From the NCBI RefSeq assembly GCF_000527175.1, contig NZ_AZUR01000001.1, positions 4,051,001 through 4,115,000 of the forward strand: DNA of 64,000 nucleotides. The letters are read 5' to 3'. Both the position numbers and the translations under genes were made by a program. A model generated the notes under the pieces. It saw nothing but the letters and a program-made list of their open reading frames with translations, was not told where the DNA came from and did no database searches. This DNA comes from Pseudogulbenkiania sp. MAI-1. GTDB taxonomy: Bacteria; Pseudomonadota; Gammaproteobacteria; Burkholderiales; Chromobacteriaceae. Below are positions 15,918-25,745 of this stretch, one piece after another. Position 1 is the first letter of the stretch; the number at the start of each line of letters is the position of its first letter.

Positions 15918-17696
15918 TTATTTCTTGCGCTGCGGCGGCAGGTCCGTGCACGTGCCGTGCGCCACTTCGGCGGCCATGCCGATGCTCTCGCCCAGGGTCG
16001 GGTGAGCGTGGATGGTCTTGCCGATGTCGGTGGCGTCGCAGCCCATCTCGATCGCCAGGCAGATTTCGCCCAGCATGTCGCCGGCGTGGGTGCCGACGAT
16101 GGCGCCGCCGATCACCTGGTGCGTCTCGGCGTCGAAGATCAGCTTGGTGAAGCCCTCGTCGCGGCCGTTGGCGATGGCGCGGCCGGAAGCGGCCCACGGG
16201 AACACCGCCTTCTCGATCTTGATGCCGTCGCGCTTGGCGATTTCCTCGGTCACGCCGACCCAGGCCACTTCCGGATCGGTGTAGGCCACGCCCGGGATCA
16301 CACGCGCATCGAAGAAGGACTTGCCGCCGGCGCAGTTCTCGGCCGCCACGTGCGCCTCGTGGACGGCTTTATGCGCCAGCATCGGCTGGCCGACGATGTC
16401 GCCGATGGCGTAGATGTGCGGCACGTTGGTGCGCTGCTGCTTGTCCACCTCGATGAAGCCGCGCTCGGTCACCGCCACGCCGGCGTTCTCGGCGCCGATC
16501 AGCTTGCCGTTCGGGGCGCGGCCGGCGGCCACCAGCACCAGGTCGTAACACTGCGGTTCGACCGGCGCCTTGGCGCCTTCGAAGGTCACCCAGATGCCTT
16601 CAGGGCGAGCTTCGACCGCCACGGTCTTGGTGCCGGTCATGATGTTGTCGAAGCGATGGGCGTTCATCTTTTCCCACACCTTGACCAGGTCGCGGTCGGC
16701 GCCCTGCATCAGGCCATCCAGCATCTCGACCACGTCGAGGCGCGCGCCCAGCGTCGAGTACACCGTGCCCATTTCCAGGCCGATGATGCCGCCGCCGATG
16801 ATCAGCATCTTCTTCGGCACGGACTTGAGTTCCAGCGCACCGGTCGAGTCGACGATGCGCGGGTCCTGCGGAATGAACGGCAGGTTCACCACACGCGAGC
16901 CGGCGGCGATGATGGCGTTCTTGAACTTCAGCGTCTTCTTCTCGCCGGTCTTGTCCTGGCCGTTGCCGCTGGTCAGTTCCACCTGCAGGTGGTACGGGTC
17001 GAGGAAGCTGCCCACGCCGCGCACCACGTCCACCTTGCGCGCCTTGGCCATGCCGGCGAGACCGCCGGTCAGCTTGCCGATGACCTTTTCCTTGTAGCCG
17101 CGCAGCATGTCGATGTCGATTTCCGGCTCGGCGAACTTGATGCCGTTGGCGGCCAGGTGCTTCACCTCGTCGATCACCGCGGCATTGTGCAGCAGCGCCT
17201 TGGACGGGATGCAGCCGACGTTCAGGCACACGCCGCCCAGCGTGGCGTAGCGCTCGACCAGCGCCACTTTCAGGCCGAGGTCGGCGGCGCGGAAGGCGGC
17301 GGAGTAGCCGCCGGGGCCGGCACCCAGCACCAGCACGTCGTATTCGGCATCGGCGCCGCCGCTATGGCTGGCAGCCTGCGGAGCCGGGGCGGCGGCCGCA
17401 GCGGGAGCAGCCGCCGGGGCCGGCTCGGCGGCCTTGGGCGCTTCGGCGGCGGCGCCCGCGGCTTCGATCACGGCGATCACGTCGCCTTCGCTGACTTTGC
17501 CGCCGACGGCGACCTTCATCTCGACGATCTTGCCGGCGTGGCTGGCCGGTACTTCCATCGTGGCCTTGTCGGTTTCCAGCGTGATCAGCGAGTCTTCCAC
17601 GGCGACCACGTCGCCGGCTTTGACGAACACCTCGATGATGTCCACATTGCTGTGGCCGCCGATGTCCGGGACTTTCAGTTCGATCAGATTGCTCAT
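15918..17696 (-). CDS. lpdA: Dihydrolipoyl dehydrogenase (E3) with N-terminal lipoyl domain
   Basis: The 592-residue protein is E3 of pyruvate dehydrogenase with an extra N-terminal lipoyl domain (about residues 1-80, lipoylation Lys44 in ETDKATMEV). An Ala/Pro-rich linker (about 81-115) joins it to the FAD/NAD oxidoreductase core. The core shows VLGAGPGGYSAAFRAA (FAD), the redox disulfide in GGVCLNVGCIPSK, IIGGGIIGLE (NAD) and the C-terminal catalytic His-Glu region AHPTLGES. It reoxidises dihydrolipoamide with NAD+. Fused lipoyl-E3 is typical of Neisseriales and some other beta-proteobacteria. It is last in the aceE-aceF-lpdA operon and followed by a strong terminator. Confidence 0.96.
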   Translation of the reverse strand: MSNLIELKVPDIGGHSNVDIIEVFVKAGDVVAVEDSLITLETDKATMEVPASHAGKIVEMKVAVGGKVSEGDVIAVIEAAGAAAEAPKAAEPAPAAAPAAAAAPAPQAASHSGGADAEYDVLVLGAGPGGYSAAFRAADLGLKVALVERYATLGGVCLNVGCIPSKALLHNAAVIDEVKHLAANGIKFAEPEIDIDMLRGYKEKVIGKLTGGLAGMAKARKVDVVRGVGSFLDPYHLQVELTSGNGQDKTGEKKTLKFKNAIIAAGSRVVNLPFIPQDPRIVDSTGALELKSVPKKMLIIGGGIIGLEMGTVYSTLGARLDVVEMLDGLMQGADRDLVKVWEKMNAHRFDNIMTGTKTVAVEARPEGIWVTFEGAKAPVEPQCYDLVLVAAGRAPNGKLIGAENAGVAVTERGFIEVDKQQRTNVPHIYAIGDIVGQPMLAHKAVHEAHVAAENCAGGKSFFDARVIPGVAYTDPEVAWVGVTEEIAKRDGIKIEKAVFPWAASGRAIANGRDEGFTKLIFDAETHQVIGGAIVGTHAGDMLGEICLAIEMGCDATDIGKTIHAHPTLGESIGMAAEVAHGTCTDLPPQRKK

Positions 17697-17875
17697 GGCT
17701 TGTTCTTAGCGTCCATGTTGGGCGGAAGCCCCTCCGGCAAGGCATTGCGGCCTTGCGCACTCAGGGGCGTCCCACTGGTATTCGGCTTTGCGGCGGGGGA
17801 CAGCCCCGGTGATGCCAGCGCGACGCCATGCCGGCCTCGCCTGCTCACCGGGGTGTCTGCCCTGCCACCCGGCGA

Positions 17876-19519
17876 TCAGAGGATCAGGCGGCGCACGTCG
17901 GACAACAGCTTGCCCAGGTGCACGGTGAACTTGGCCGCAGCGGCGCCGTCGATCACGCGGTGATCGAACGACAGCGACAGCGGGCACATCAGGCGCGGCG
18001 CGAATTCCTTGCCGTTCCACACCGGCTTGATCTGGCTCTTGCACACGCCGAGGATGGCCACTTCCGGCGCGTTGACGATCGGCGTGAAGCTGCTGCCGCC
18101 GATGCCGCCCAAGCTGGAGATGGTGAAGGTGGCGCCCTGCATGTCGGTCGGCTTGAGCTTGCCTTCACGCGCCAGCGCGGACAGCTCGGTCAGTTCCTTG
18201 GCGATCTCTTTGATGCCCTTCCGGTCCACGTCCTTGATCACCGGCACCACCAGGCCGTTAGGCGTGTCGGCGGCGAAGCCGATGTGGTAGTACTGCTTGA
18301 GCACCAGGTTGTCGCCGTCGAGCGAGCTGTTGAAGGTCGGGAAGGCCTTCAGCGCCTCGGCGGCGGCCTTGATGATGAAGGCCAGCGGGCTGATCTTCAG
18401 GCCGGACTTTTCCCATTCCTTGCCGATCTGCTTGCGGAAGTCTTCCAGCTCGGTAATGTCGCACTCGTCGTTGAACGTCACGTGCGGGATCACCACCCAG
18501 TTGCGGTGCAGGTTGGCGCCGGAGATCTTCTGGATGCGCGACAGCGGCTTGGTTTCGATCGGGCCGAACTTGGCGAAGTCGACCTTCGGCCACGGCAGCA
18601 GGTCGAGACCCGCGCCGGAACCGGCCGGGGCGGCCACCGGGGCCAGCGCCGCCGGGTTCTGCATCACGCCCTTGACGTAGGCCTTGATGTCGGCCTCGAC
18701 GATGCGGCCCTTGCGGCCGGTGCCCTTGACTTTGCCCAGATCGACGCCCAGTTCGCGCGCGAAGCGGCGTGCCGACGGACCGGCATGCGCCTTGCTGAAG
18801 GCGGCTTCGTCGATCGCGGCGGCGGCCGGGGCCACGGCGGCGGGCGCAGCAGCCACCGGAGCCGGGGCGGCTGCCGGAGCGGGGGCAGCGGCCGGAGCCG
18901 GTGCGGCGGCCACCGGAGCAGCTGCAGCTGCAGCAACAGCGCCCTCGACCACCACGATCAGATCACCCTGGCTCACCTTGTCGCCCACCTTGACCTTCAC
19001 TTCCAGCACCTTGCCGGCGGCGGTGGCCGGCACTTCCATGGTGGCCTTGTCGGTTTCCAGCGTGATCAGCGAGTCGTCGACGGCGATCACGTCGCCCGGC
19101 TTGACCGTCACTTCGATCACGTCGACACCGCTGTGGCCGCCGATGTCCGGCACGGCGATCTCGACACGGCCGGTGGCGGCGGGAGCCGCAGCGGGCGCGG
19201 GGGCTGCTGCCGGAGCGGGTGCTGCGGCAGGAGCAGAAGCGGCAGCCGAGGCGGCGGCCACAGCAGCGGAGGCGGCCACAGCGGCTTCGACGCGTGCGAT
19301 CACGCTGCCTTCGCTGACCTTGTCGCCGATCTTGACCAGCACGTCCTTGACCACGCCGGCGGCGCTGGCCGGCACTTCCATCGTGGCCTTGTCGGTTTCC
19401 AGCGTGATCAGCGAGTCGTCCAGCGCCACGGTGGCACCGGGCTGGATGAACAGTTCGATGACGTCGACGTTCTCGTGGCCGCCGATGTCGGGTACTTTCA
19501 ATTCGATGAGATTGCTCAT
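17876..19519 (-). CDS. aceF: Dihydrolipoamide acetyltransferase (E2) of pyruvate dehydrogenase
   Basis: The 547-residue E2 core has two lipoyl domains (about residues 1-80 with Lys44, and about 116-195, each with ETDKATMEVPA). Between and after them are flexible Ala/Pro linkers. A peripheral subunit-binding domain follows (about 248-290, PSARRFARELGVDL then GRIVEADIKAYV), then the C-terminal acetyltransferase domain with the catalytic motif DHRVIDGAAAAKF. It transfers acetyl from lipoyl to CoA. It sits between aceE (102 bp upstream) and lpdA (179 bp downstream). The first lipoyl domain is almost identical to that of LpdA. Confidence 0.96.
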   Translation of the reverse strand: MSNLIELKVPDIGGHENVDVIELFIQPGATVALDDSLITLETDKATMEVPASAAGVVKDVLVKIGDKVSEGSVIARVEAAVAASAAVAAASAAASAPAAAPAPAAAPAPAAAPAATGRVEIAVPDIGGHSGVDVIEVTVKPGDVIAVDDSLITLETDKATMEVPATAAGKVLEVKVKVGDKVSQGDLIVVVEGAVAAAAAAPVAAAPAPAAAPAPAAAPAPVAAAPAAVAPAAAAIDEAAFSKAHAGPSARRFARELGVDLGKVKGTGRKGRIVEADIKAYVKGVMQNPAALAPVAAPAGSGAGLDLLPWPKVDFAKFGPIETKPLSRIQKISGANLHRNWVVIPHVTFNDECDITELEDFRKQIGKEWEKSGLKISPLAFIIKAAAEALKAFPTFNSSLDGDNLVLKQYYHIGFAADTPNGLVVPVIKDVDRKGIKEIAKELTELSALAREGKLKPTDMQGATFTISSLGGIGGSSFTPIVNAPEVAILGVCKSQIKPVWNGKEFAPRLMCPLSLSFDHRVIDGAAAAKFTVHLGKLLSDVRRLIL

Positions 19520-19621
19520 GGTTGCGTTCTCAAGTGCGGCGGAGCGTCGGCAGGACGCCCCGCGTCGATACGGTACTCGGGAGCAAGGGGAGAGCGGCGC
19601 CCTCCCCGCGCATTCCCCCGC

Positions 19622-22288
19622 TTACACCTTCCAGGAAGGCTGCTTGTCGGCTTTCAGGCCGTACTTGGCGATCGCCTCGGCCACCTTGTCGATGCCGATC
19701 TTGCCTTCGTCGGCCAGCGCCTTGAGCGCGGCCACGGCGATGTAGTAGCGGTTCACCTCGAAGAACTCGCGCAGCTTCTGGCGGCTGTCGGAACGGCCGA
19801 AACCGTCGGTGCCCAGCACCACGTAGCGGCCCGGCACGTACTCGCGCACCTGGTCGGCATAGTTGCGGATGTAGTCGGTGGCGGCGATGGTCGGGCCGTC
19901 GAAGCCTTCCAGCACCTCGGTCACGTACGGCTTCCTGGCCGGCTCGGTCGGGTGCAGCAGGTTCCAGCGTTCGGCTTCCATGCCGTCGCGGCGCAGCTGG
20001 TTGAACGAGGTGGCGCTGAAGATGTCGGAAGCCACGTCGAAGTCGTTGGCCAGCAGGTCGGCTGCGGCGATCACTTCGTTGAAGATGGTGCCCGAACCCA
20101 TCAGCTTGACGCGCAGACGACCACCACCGGCCGACTTGAGCTTGTACAGGCCCTTGAGGATGCCCTCTTCGGCGCCCGCCGGCATCTCCGGATGCGCGTA
20201 GTTCTCGTTCATCACGGTCAGGTAGTAGAACACGTCCTGCTGTTCCACATACATGCGCTTCATGCCGTCGTGCACGATCACCGCCACTTCGTAGGCGAAG
20301 GTCGGGTCGTAGGTGACGCAGTTCGGGATCAGGCCGGCCTGGATGTGGCTGTGGCCGTCTTCGTGCTGCAGGCCCTCGCCGTTCAGGGTGGTGCGGCCGG
20401 CGGTGCCGCCCAGCAGGAAGCCGCGGGCGCGCAGGTCACCGGCGGCCCAGGCCAGGTCGCCGACGCGCTGGAAGCCGAACATCGAGTAGTAGATGTAGAA
20501 CGGGATCATCGGCACGCCGTGGTTGGCGTACGAGGTGGCGGCGGCGATCCAGGAGCTCATCGCACCCGGCTCGTTGATGCCTTCCTGCAGGATCTGGCCG
20601 TCCTTCGACTCCTTGTAGAACATCAGCTGGTCGTGGTCCTGCGGCACGTAGTTCTGGCCCCAGGTGTTCCAGATGCCGAGCTGGCGGAACATGCCTTCCA
20701 TGCCGAAGGTACGCGATTCGTCCGGCACGATCGGCACGATGTGCTTGCCGATCTGCTTGTCCTTGACCAGGGTGCCCAGGATGCGCACGAAGGCCATGGT
20801 GGTGGAGAACTCGCGGCCGCCGGAATCCTTCAGCAGCGCGTCGAAGGCGGACAGTTCCGGAATCGCCATCGGCTCCTTCACCGGATTGCGCGCCGGCAGG
20901 TAGCCGCCCAGCGCCTTGCGGCGGGCGTGCAGGTACTGCATTTCCGGGCTGTCGTCGGCCGGCTTGTAGAGCGGCACGCTTTCCAGCTGTTCGTCGGAGA
21001 GCGGGATGCCGTAGCGGTCACGGAAGTGCTTGATGTCTTCCATGTCCATTTTCTTCTGCTGGTGCGCGGTGTTCTGCGCTTCGCCCGAACTGCCCATGCC
21101 TTCGCCCTTCACGGTCTTGGCGAGGATCACGGTCGGCTTGCCGTTGGCGTTGTGGCAGGCCTCATGGTAGGCGGCGTACACCTTGCGCGGATCGTGGCCG
21201 CCGCGGTTGAGCGCCCAGATCTCGTCGTCGGTCAGGTCGGCGACCAGTTCCAACAGCTCCGGGTACTTGCCGAAGAAGTGCTGGCGCACGTAGGCGCCGT
21301 CCTTGGACTTGAAGGTCTGGTAGTCGCCGTCCACGCACTCCATCATGCGTTTCTTCAACAGGCCGGTCTTGTCCTTGGCCAGCAGGGCGTCCCACTTGGA
21401 GCCCCAGATCACCTTGATCACGTTCCAGCCGGCGCCCTGGAATTCGCCTTCCAGCTCCTGGATGATCTTGCCGTTGCCGCGCACCGGACCGTCCAGGCGC
21501 TGCAGGTTGCAGTTGATCACAAACACTAGGTTGTCGAGGCCTTCGCGCGCGGCCACGCCCATGGCGCCGAGCGATTCCGGCTCGTCCATCTCGCCGTCGC
21601 CGCAGAACACCCATACCTTGCGGTTCTTGGTATTGGCGAGACCACGGTCGTCCAGGTACTTCATGAAACGCGCCTGGTAGATCGCCATCAACGGGCCCAA
21701 GCCCATCGATACGGTCGGGAACTGCCAGAAGTTCGGCATCAGCCACGGGTGCGGGTAGGAGGACAGGCCGTTGCCGTCCACTTCCTGGCGGAAGTTGAGC
21801 ATCTGGTCTTCGGTCAGGCGGCCTTCCAGGAAGGCGCGGGAGTAGATGCCGGGGGCGGAGTGGCCCTGCACGTACACCAGGTCGCCGCCGTGGCCGTCGC
21901 TCGGGGCGTGCCAGAAATGGTTGAAGCCGGTTTCGTACAGCGTGGAGGCGGACTGGAACGAGGCGATGTGGCCGCCCAGCGCCATGTCGTTGCCCTTGTT
22001 GGCCTTGACCACGGTGGCCAGCGCGTTCCAGCGCACGATGTTGCGCAGGCGCTCTTCCACGGCCGGGTCGCCGGCCAGCGGCGCCTGGCGGTCAAGGGCG
22101 ATGGTGTTCACATAGGGGGTGGTCGACCCCAGAGTCAGATCGACGCCGCCGTCGCGGGAGCGTTCGACCAGATGTTCCAGCAGGTACTGGGCACGTTCGA
22201 TACCTTCGTTTTCCAGTACCGATTGCAGTGCATCCAGCCACTCTTTCGTCTCCAACGGATCGATATCGTCAGGGAAGGTTGTAGCCAT
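19622..22288 (-). CDS. aceE: Pyruvate dehydrogenase E1 component, homodimeric
   Basis: The 888-residue thiamine-diphosphate enzyme decarboxylates pyruvate and acetylates the lipoyl domain of AceF. Signatures include the N-terminal WLDALQSVLENEG and the ThDP/Mg motif in VFCGDGEMDEPESLGA...FVINCNLQ. Other matches are HTAHQQKKMDMEDIKHFRDRY-type text and RTTLNGEGLQHEDGHS. Length matches E. coli AceE (887 aa), the homodimeric type rather than alpha/beta. The ATG at 22288 is preceded by AGGATGAGAG. It is the first gene of the PDH operon, behind a 294-bp A/T-rich upstream region. No PdhR-type regulator gene is adjacent. Confidence 0.97.
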   Translation of the reverse strand: MATTFPDDIDPLETKEWLDALQSVLENEGIERAQYLLEHLVERSRDGGVDLTLGSTTPYVNTIALDRQAPLAGDPAVEERLRNIVRWNALATVVKANKGNDMALGGHIASFQSASTLYETGFNHFWHAPSDGHGGDLVYVQGHSAPGIYSRAFLEGRLTEDQMLNFRQEVDGNGLSSYPHPWLMPNFWQFPTVSMGLGPLMAIYQARFMKYLDDRGLANTKNRKVWVFCGDGEMDEPESLGAMGVAAREGLDNLVFVINCNLQRLDGPVRGNGKIIQELEGEFQGAGWNVIKVIWGSKWDALLAKDKTGLLKKRMMECVDGDYQTFKSKDGAYVRQHFFGKYPELLELVADLTDDEIWALNRGGHDPRKVYAAYHEACHNANGKPTVILAKTVKGEGMGSSGEAQNTAHQQKKMDMEDIKHFRDRYGIPLSDEQLESVPLYKPADDSPEMQYLHARRKALGGYLPARNPVKEPMAIPELSAFDALLKDSGGREFSTTMAFVRILGTLVKDKQIGKHIVPIVPDESRTFGMEGMFRQLGIWNTWGQNYVPQDHDQLMFYKESKDGQILQEGINEPGAMSSWIAAATSYANHGVPMIPFYIYYSMFGFQRVGDLAWAAGDLRARGFLLGGTAGRTTLNGEGLQHEDGHSHIQAGLIPNCVTYDPTFAYEVAVIVHDGMKRMYVEQQDVFYYLTVMNENYAHPEMPAGAEEGILKGLYKLKSAGGGRLRVKLMGSGTIFNEVIAAADLLANDFDVASDIFSATSFNQLRRDGMEAERWNLLHPTEPARKPYVTEVLEGFDGPTIAATDYIRNYADQVREYVPGRYVVLGTDGFGRSDSRQKLREFFEVNRYYIAVAALKALADEGKIGIDKVAEAIAKYGLKADKQPSWKV

Positions 22289-22582
22289 CTCTCATCCTCA
22301 CATCTGGTTTCTTGGGTAGCGGTCGGGGCCGTTCCCGCTCTGTCATCACCCGGCTCAGGAATGAATCGGCTTTGCCGGTGTTGGATTGAAAATGAACATT
22401 AACCGAATCGAAATTTTCGTTTACGAACAGTTTGTTCATCAGATTCGCAGTGTAAAGCTTGCACTGTTCGAAAAGGAATAGGCAATCAGGGATTTCCCAC
22501 AAATTATGCGAATTGAGAGGAGTTGCTGCGATGCACGATGTTGTTTTTTTACCATTCCCACCCTGCGGGAATGCCGAAACGC
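22289..22582 (-). promoter_or_regulatory. aceE upstream region
   Basis: This 294-bp gap between bepA and aceE is clearly more A/T-rich than its surroundings. On the minus strand it holds a TACACT -10-like hexamer near 22460 and a long leader of about 160 nt before the aceE RBS. An ORF crossing it has no family match and uses the A/T-rich promoter DNA, so I treat it as non-coding. No confident operator was identified. Confidence 0.4.
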
Positions 22583-24022
22583 TCATTTCCGCGCCGGGCG
22601 GCGCTCCTCCTTGAGCCGGCTCTGCAGTTCGCGCACGCGCGCCTCGATCGAAGAGCGCAGGTAGAAATCCTCGCCCGGCGCCTGGCTGGCGTACTGGAAT
22701 TGTTCCAGCGCGGCCTCGTAGCGTTGTTCGTAATAGAACGCCTGCCCCAGCGCGGCGTGGTAACGCAGCGCGTCCTTATCAGCGTAGATGGCGGCCTCGC
22801 GCCGGTACAGCCCGGGCTCGCCGGGATGCTGGCCGAGCTGGCTGCGCAGCCGTGCCAGCGCGGCCTCGCGCTGGCCGCTGTCGAGTAAGGTATCGAGCTC
22901 GCCGTAGCGCAGCGGGCCGTAGCCGGGGAACGCCGCCAGGCCGCGCCGGTAGGTGTCCTGCGCCGCCGCCCAGTTGCGCTCGGTGCGCTCGATGGCGGCC
23001 TGCTGGACGAACAGCAGCGGGCTCGCCGGCAGGCGCTGACGCGCTTCGGCCAGCGCCGTGCGCGCCGCCGCCGGCTGGCCGGCGGCGAGCCGCGCCAGCG
23101 ACAGGCCGTACCACTGCGCCCCCTCGTTGAGGAACTGGCGGTTCTGCAGGCTCGTCTGGTAGTAGCGCAGCGCCTCGTCGCGCCCCAGCGTCGCCAGGCG
23201 CAGCTTTTCCCGTATCAAGAGGTAGGCGGTGCTGTCGGCGCGCATCTTGAGCGGAAAGGCCAGCGCGCGGTCCTGCGCCTCGCTGATGCGTTCGCCGGTG
23301 ACCGGGTGCGAGCGCAGGAAGGCGAGCGCATTGTTGTCGTTGAAGCGGTTGCCTTGCTGCATGCGCTGGAAGAAGGTCGGCATGGCGCGCGCGTCGAAGC
23401 CGGCGGCGGCCAGGTATTGCATGCCGAGCCGGTCGGCCTCGCGTTCGAAATCGCGCGAGTACGCCAGCTGGCTGGAGATCGACAGGCCGATGCCGGCGTT
23501 GATGGCGCCGAACGCCGCGTCGGAGTTGCCGGAACGCGAGGCGAGCGCGCCGGCCAGCAGCGCGGCGAGCAGCCACAGCTGGTTGGGCGCGCTGGCCGCC
23601 TTGAGCCGGGCCAGGTGGTGCTGGCTGGCGTGGGCGATCTCGTGCGCCAGCACCGAGGCCAGTTCGGCCTCGCTCTGCGTGGTCAGCACCAGTCCGGAGT
23701 GCACGCCGATGTAGCCGCCGGGCATGGCGAAGGCGTTGATGCTGCGCTCGTTGACGGCAAAGAACGAGAAGCTCAGATCGGGAGCCTGCGCCGCCTGCGC
23801 CAGCCGCCCGCCCAGCTCCTGCAGGTAGGCGGCGACGTCGGCATCGTCGATCACGTCACCGGATTCGCGCAGCCGGTTCATCACGTCGCGCCCCACCGCC
23901 GCTTCCTGGCTGGGGCTGAACGAAGCGGACGAGGCATCGCCCAGCTCGGGCAGGTCGATCTGGGCGGAAACGGTGCCGGACAGGGCCAGCGCCAGCACGG
24001 CGGCGGTCAGGGTGGTCTTCAT
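22583..24022 (-). CDS. bepA: BepA/YfgC-like periplasmic M48 metalloprotease with TPR domain
   Basis: The 479-residue protein has a signal peptide (MKTTLTAAVLALALSGTVSA), an M48 zinc peptidase domain with HEIAH at residues 127-131 and the downstream EADR Glu ligand. A C-terminal TPR-like helical region (about 290-470) follows. Length fits E. coli BepA (487 aa), which assists or degrades stalled LptD and BamA clients at the outer membrane. The start at 24022 is supported by AGGTGG 5 nt upstream and by the signal peptide. It neighbours aceE, not an envelope operon, although tamAB lies about 8 kb away. Confidence 0.88.
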   Translation of the reverse strand: MKTTLTAAVLALALSGTVSAQIDLPELGDASSASFSPSQEAAVGRDVMNRLRESGDVIDDADVAAYLQELGGRLAQAAQAPDLSFSFFAVNERSINAFAMPGGYIGVHSGLVLTTQSEAELASVLAHEIAHASQHHLARLKAASAPNQLWLLAALLAGALASRSGNSDAAFGAINAGIGLSISSQLAYSRDFEREADRLGMQYLAAAGFDARAMPTFFQRMQQGNRFNDNNALAFLRSHPVTGERISEAQDRALAFPLKMRADSTAYLLIREKLRLATLGRDEALRYYQTSLQNRQFLNEGAQWYGLSLARLAAGQPAAARTALAEARQRLPASPLLFVQQAAIERTERNWAAAQDTYRRGLAAFPGYGPLRYGELDTLLDSGQREAALARLRSQLGQHPGEPGLYRREAAIYADKDALRYHAALGQAFYYEQRYEAALEQFQYASQAPGEDFYLRSSIEARVRELQSRLKEERRPARK

Positions 24023-24074
24023 GTCCCACCTATGATACCCATCGCCCGCGCAAAGTTGCAGGTTTGTCCCCGAC

Positions 24075-25745
24075 TCAGATGTGGAATTCCGGTGCCGCGG
24101 CGAAACGCTCCCAAGCCTCATGGGTGGACAGATAATGGCGTCCGGCGAAGCGCTCGAGCAGGCCGGCACGCGCGAGCACCGCGGCCACCGGTCCCTTGAC
24201 CTCGGCCAGCGCCAGCGTCACCCCGCGTGCCGCCAGACTGTCGTCCAGCCACTCCAGCATCGCCACGGCGCTGACATCGAGGCGGTTGACCGCGCTCATG
24301 ATCAGCACCAGCGTGGTCAGCTCGGGCCGTTCGGACAAGCGTTCGAGCACAGCGTCGCGCACCAGCCGGGCATTACCGAAGTAAAGGCTCTCGTCGACGC
24401 GCAGGAACAGCACGCCCGGCAGCGTCTCGGCCGTGAAGCGCGCCACGTTGCGGTAGTGCTGCGTGCCCGGCAGCCGCCCCACTTCGGCCATGTGCGGCCG
24501 GCTGCTGCGCCACTGCCAGGCGCCGAGCGACACCAGCACGCCGACCACGATCCCGCTCTCCACCCCGAGCAGCAGCACCAGCGCGAAGGTCAGCGCGAAG
24601 GCCACCGCGTCGGCGCGGTCGGCGCGCCAAGCCTGGCGCAGCACACCGAAACGGATGCTCGGCGCCACCGCCGCAACGATGATCGCCGCCAGCACGGCAA
24701 GCGGCAGGCTGGCGAGCGCGTCGCCGGCGAACAGCAGCACCAGCGCGATGCCGGCGGCGGCGACCCACGACGCCAGTTGGCTGTTCGCCCCGGCGGCGGC
24801 GTTGACCAGCGAGCGGGTCAGCCCGCCGGTGACCGGAAAACCGCCGAACAACCCGGCCCCGACGTTGCACACGCCGAGCGCCAGCAGTTCACGGTCCGGC
24901 TCCACCCGCTCGCGCCGCGGCGCGGCCAAGAGCTGCGCCACCGACAGGCTTTGCACGTAATTGATCAGGGCCATGAAGAAGGCCGGCAGCATCAACTCGC
25001 CGAGCCGTCCCCAGGGCAGCACCGGCAGGGCGAGCGACGGCAGTCCCGACGGCACCGGGCCGACCACCGGCAGGCGGCCCTCCCAGCCCGCCTGGCGCAC
25101 CGCCAGCAAGGCGGCCAGCACGGCCAGGGCCGGTGCGGTGCGCGCCAGCGCCGGCGGCAAGGCCCGCCGCGCCCCGGCCAGCCACAGCAAGGCCGCCCCA
25201 CCGAAGGCCAGCGCCGCCGTATCGATCCGGCCCAGCCCTTCCAGCAAGCCCATCAGCAGCACCGGCAACGAGGCGCCTTGCGCGTGCAGCCCGAGCAGCG
25301 GCGCCAGTTGCGACAACACGATCAGCAGCGCCGAGGCCGACGTGAACCCCGACAGCACCGGCAACGACAGGAAATCGGCCAGAAAACCGAGCCGCGCCAG
25401 CCCCAGCGCGATCAGCATCGCCCCGGACAGCAGCGCCAGCCACACCGCCAGCGCCAGGTACTCGCCGCTGCCGGGTTCGGCCAACCGCGCCAGCGTCGCC
25501 GCCGCCAGCAGCGAGGTCAGCGCCATCGGCCCCACCGATTGCGCGTGGCTCTTGCCGATCAGGCCGTACAGCAGCAAGGGCGGCAGGCTGGCGTACAGGC
25601 CGACGGCGGGCGGTAGCCCGGCTACCAGCGCGTAGGCCAGGCCTTGCGGCACTAGCAGCAGCGTCACCACCACCCCGGCGACCACGTCGCCGGCGAGCCA
25701 GTCTCGGCGGTAGTGGCTGAGCCACGCCGGCAGCCAGGCCCTCAT
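24075..25745 (-). CDS. SulP-family anion permease with STAS domain
   Basis: This 556-residue membrane protein has about 12 hydrophobic segments beginning DWLAGDVVAGVVVTLLLVPQGLAYALVAGLPP, the SulP signature. It ends in a cytoplasmic STAS domain (about 430-545, DESLYFGNARLVRDAVLERL then LVLIMSAVNRLDVSAVAMLEWL). SulP proteins carry sulfate, bicarbonate or other anions. The start ATG at 25745 overlaps the stop of the upstream YeeE/YedE gene (ATGA). It is therefore the last member of the BigR-linked sulfur operon and probably moves sulfate or sulfite produced by persulfide oxidation. The substrate is inferred from context. Confidence 0.88.
   Translation of the reverse strand: MRAWLPAWLSHYRRDWLAGDVVAGVVVTLLLVPQGLAYALVAGLPPAVGLYASLPPLLLYGLIGKSHAQSVGPMALTSLLAAATLARLAEPGSGEYLALAVWLALLSGAMLIALGLARLGFLADFLSLPVLSGFTSASALLIVLSQLAPLLGLHAQGASLPVLLMGLLEGLGRIDTAALAFGGAALLWLAGARRALPPALARTAPALAVLAALLAVRQAGWEGRLPVVGPVPSGLPSLALPVLPWGRLGELMLPAFFMALINYVQSLSVAQLLAAPRRERVEPDRELLALGVCNVGAGLFGGFPVTGGLTRSLVNAAAGANSQLASWVAAAGIALVLLFAGDALASLPLAVLAAIIVAAVAPSIRFGVLRQAWRADRADAVAFALTFALVLLLGVESGIVVGVLVSLGAWQWRSSRPHMAEVGRLPGTQHYRNVARFTAETLPGVLFLRVDESLYFGNARLVRDAVLERLSERPELTTLVLIMSAVNRLDVSAVAMLEWLDDSLAARGVTLALAEVKGPVAAVLARAGLLERFAGRHYLSTHEAWERFAAAPEFHI

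Noticed and set aside
17828..21529. Very long open frames antisense to the pyruvate dehydrogenase genes (similar ones lie opposite tamA, tamB, leuS and purD)
   Set aside because: High GC leaves few stop codons in the mirror frames. They show low-complexity Arg/Gly/His composition, have no family signatures and exactly mirror well-identified genes.
22269..22586. 105-residue ORF covering the aceE promoter region
   Set aside because: It runs through A/T-rich promoter DNA and into the aceE start, has no family features, and its first codons overlap bepA's 3' end.
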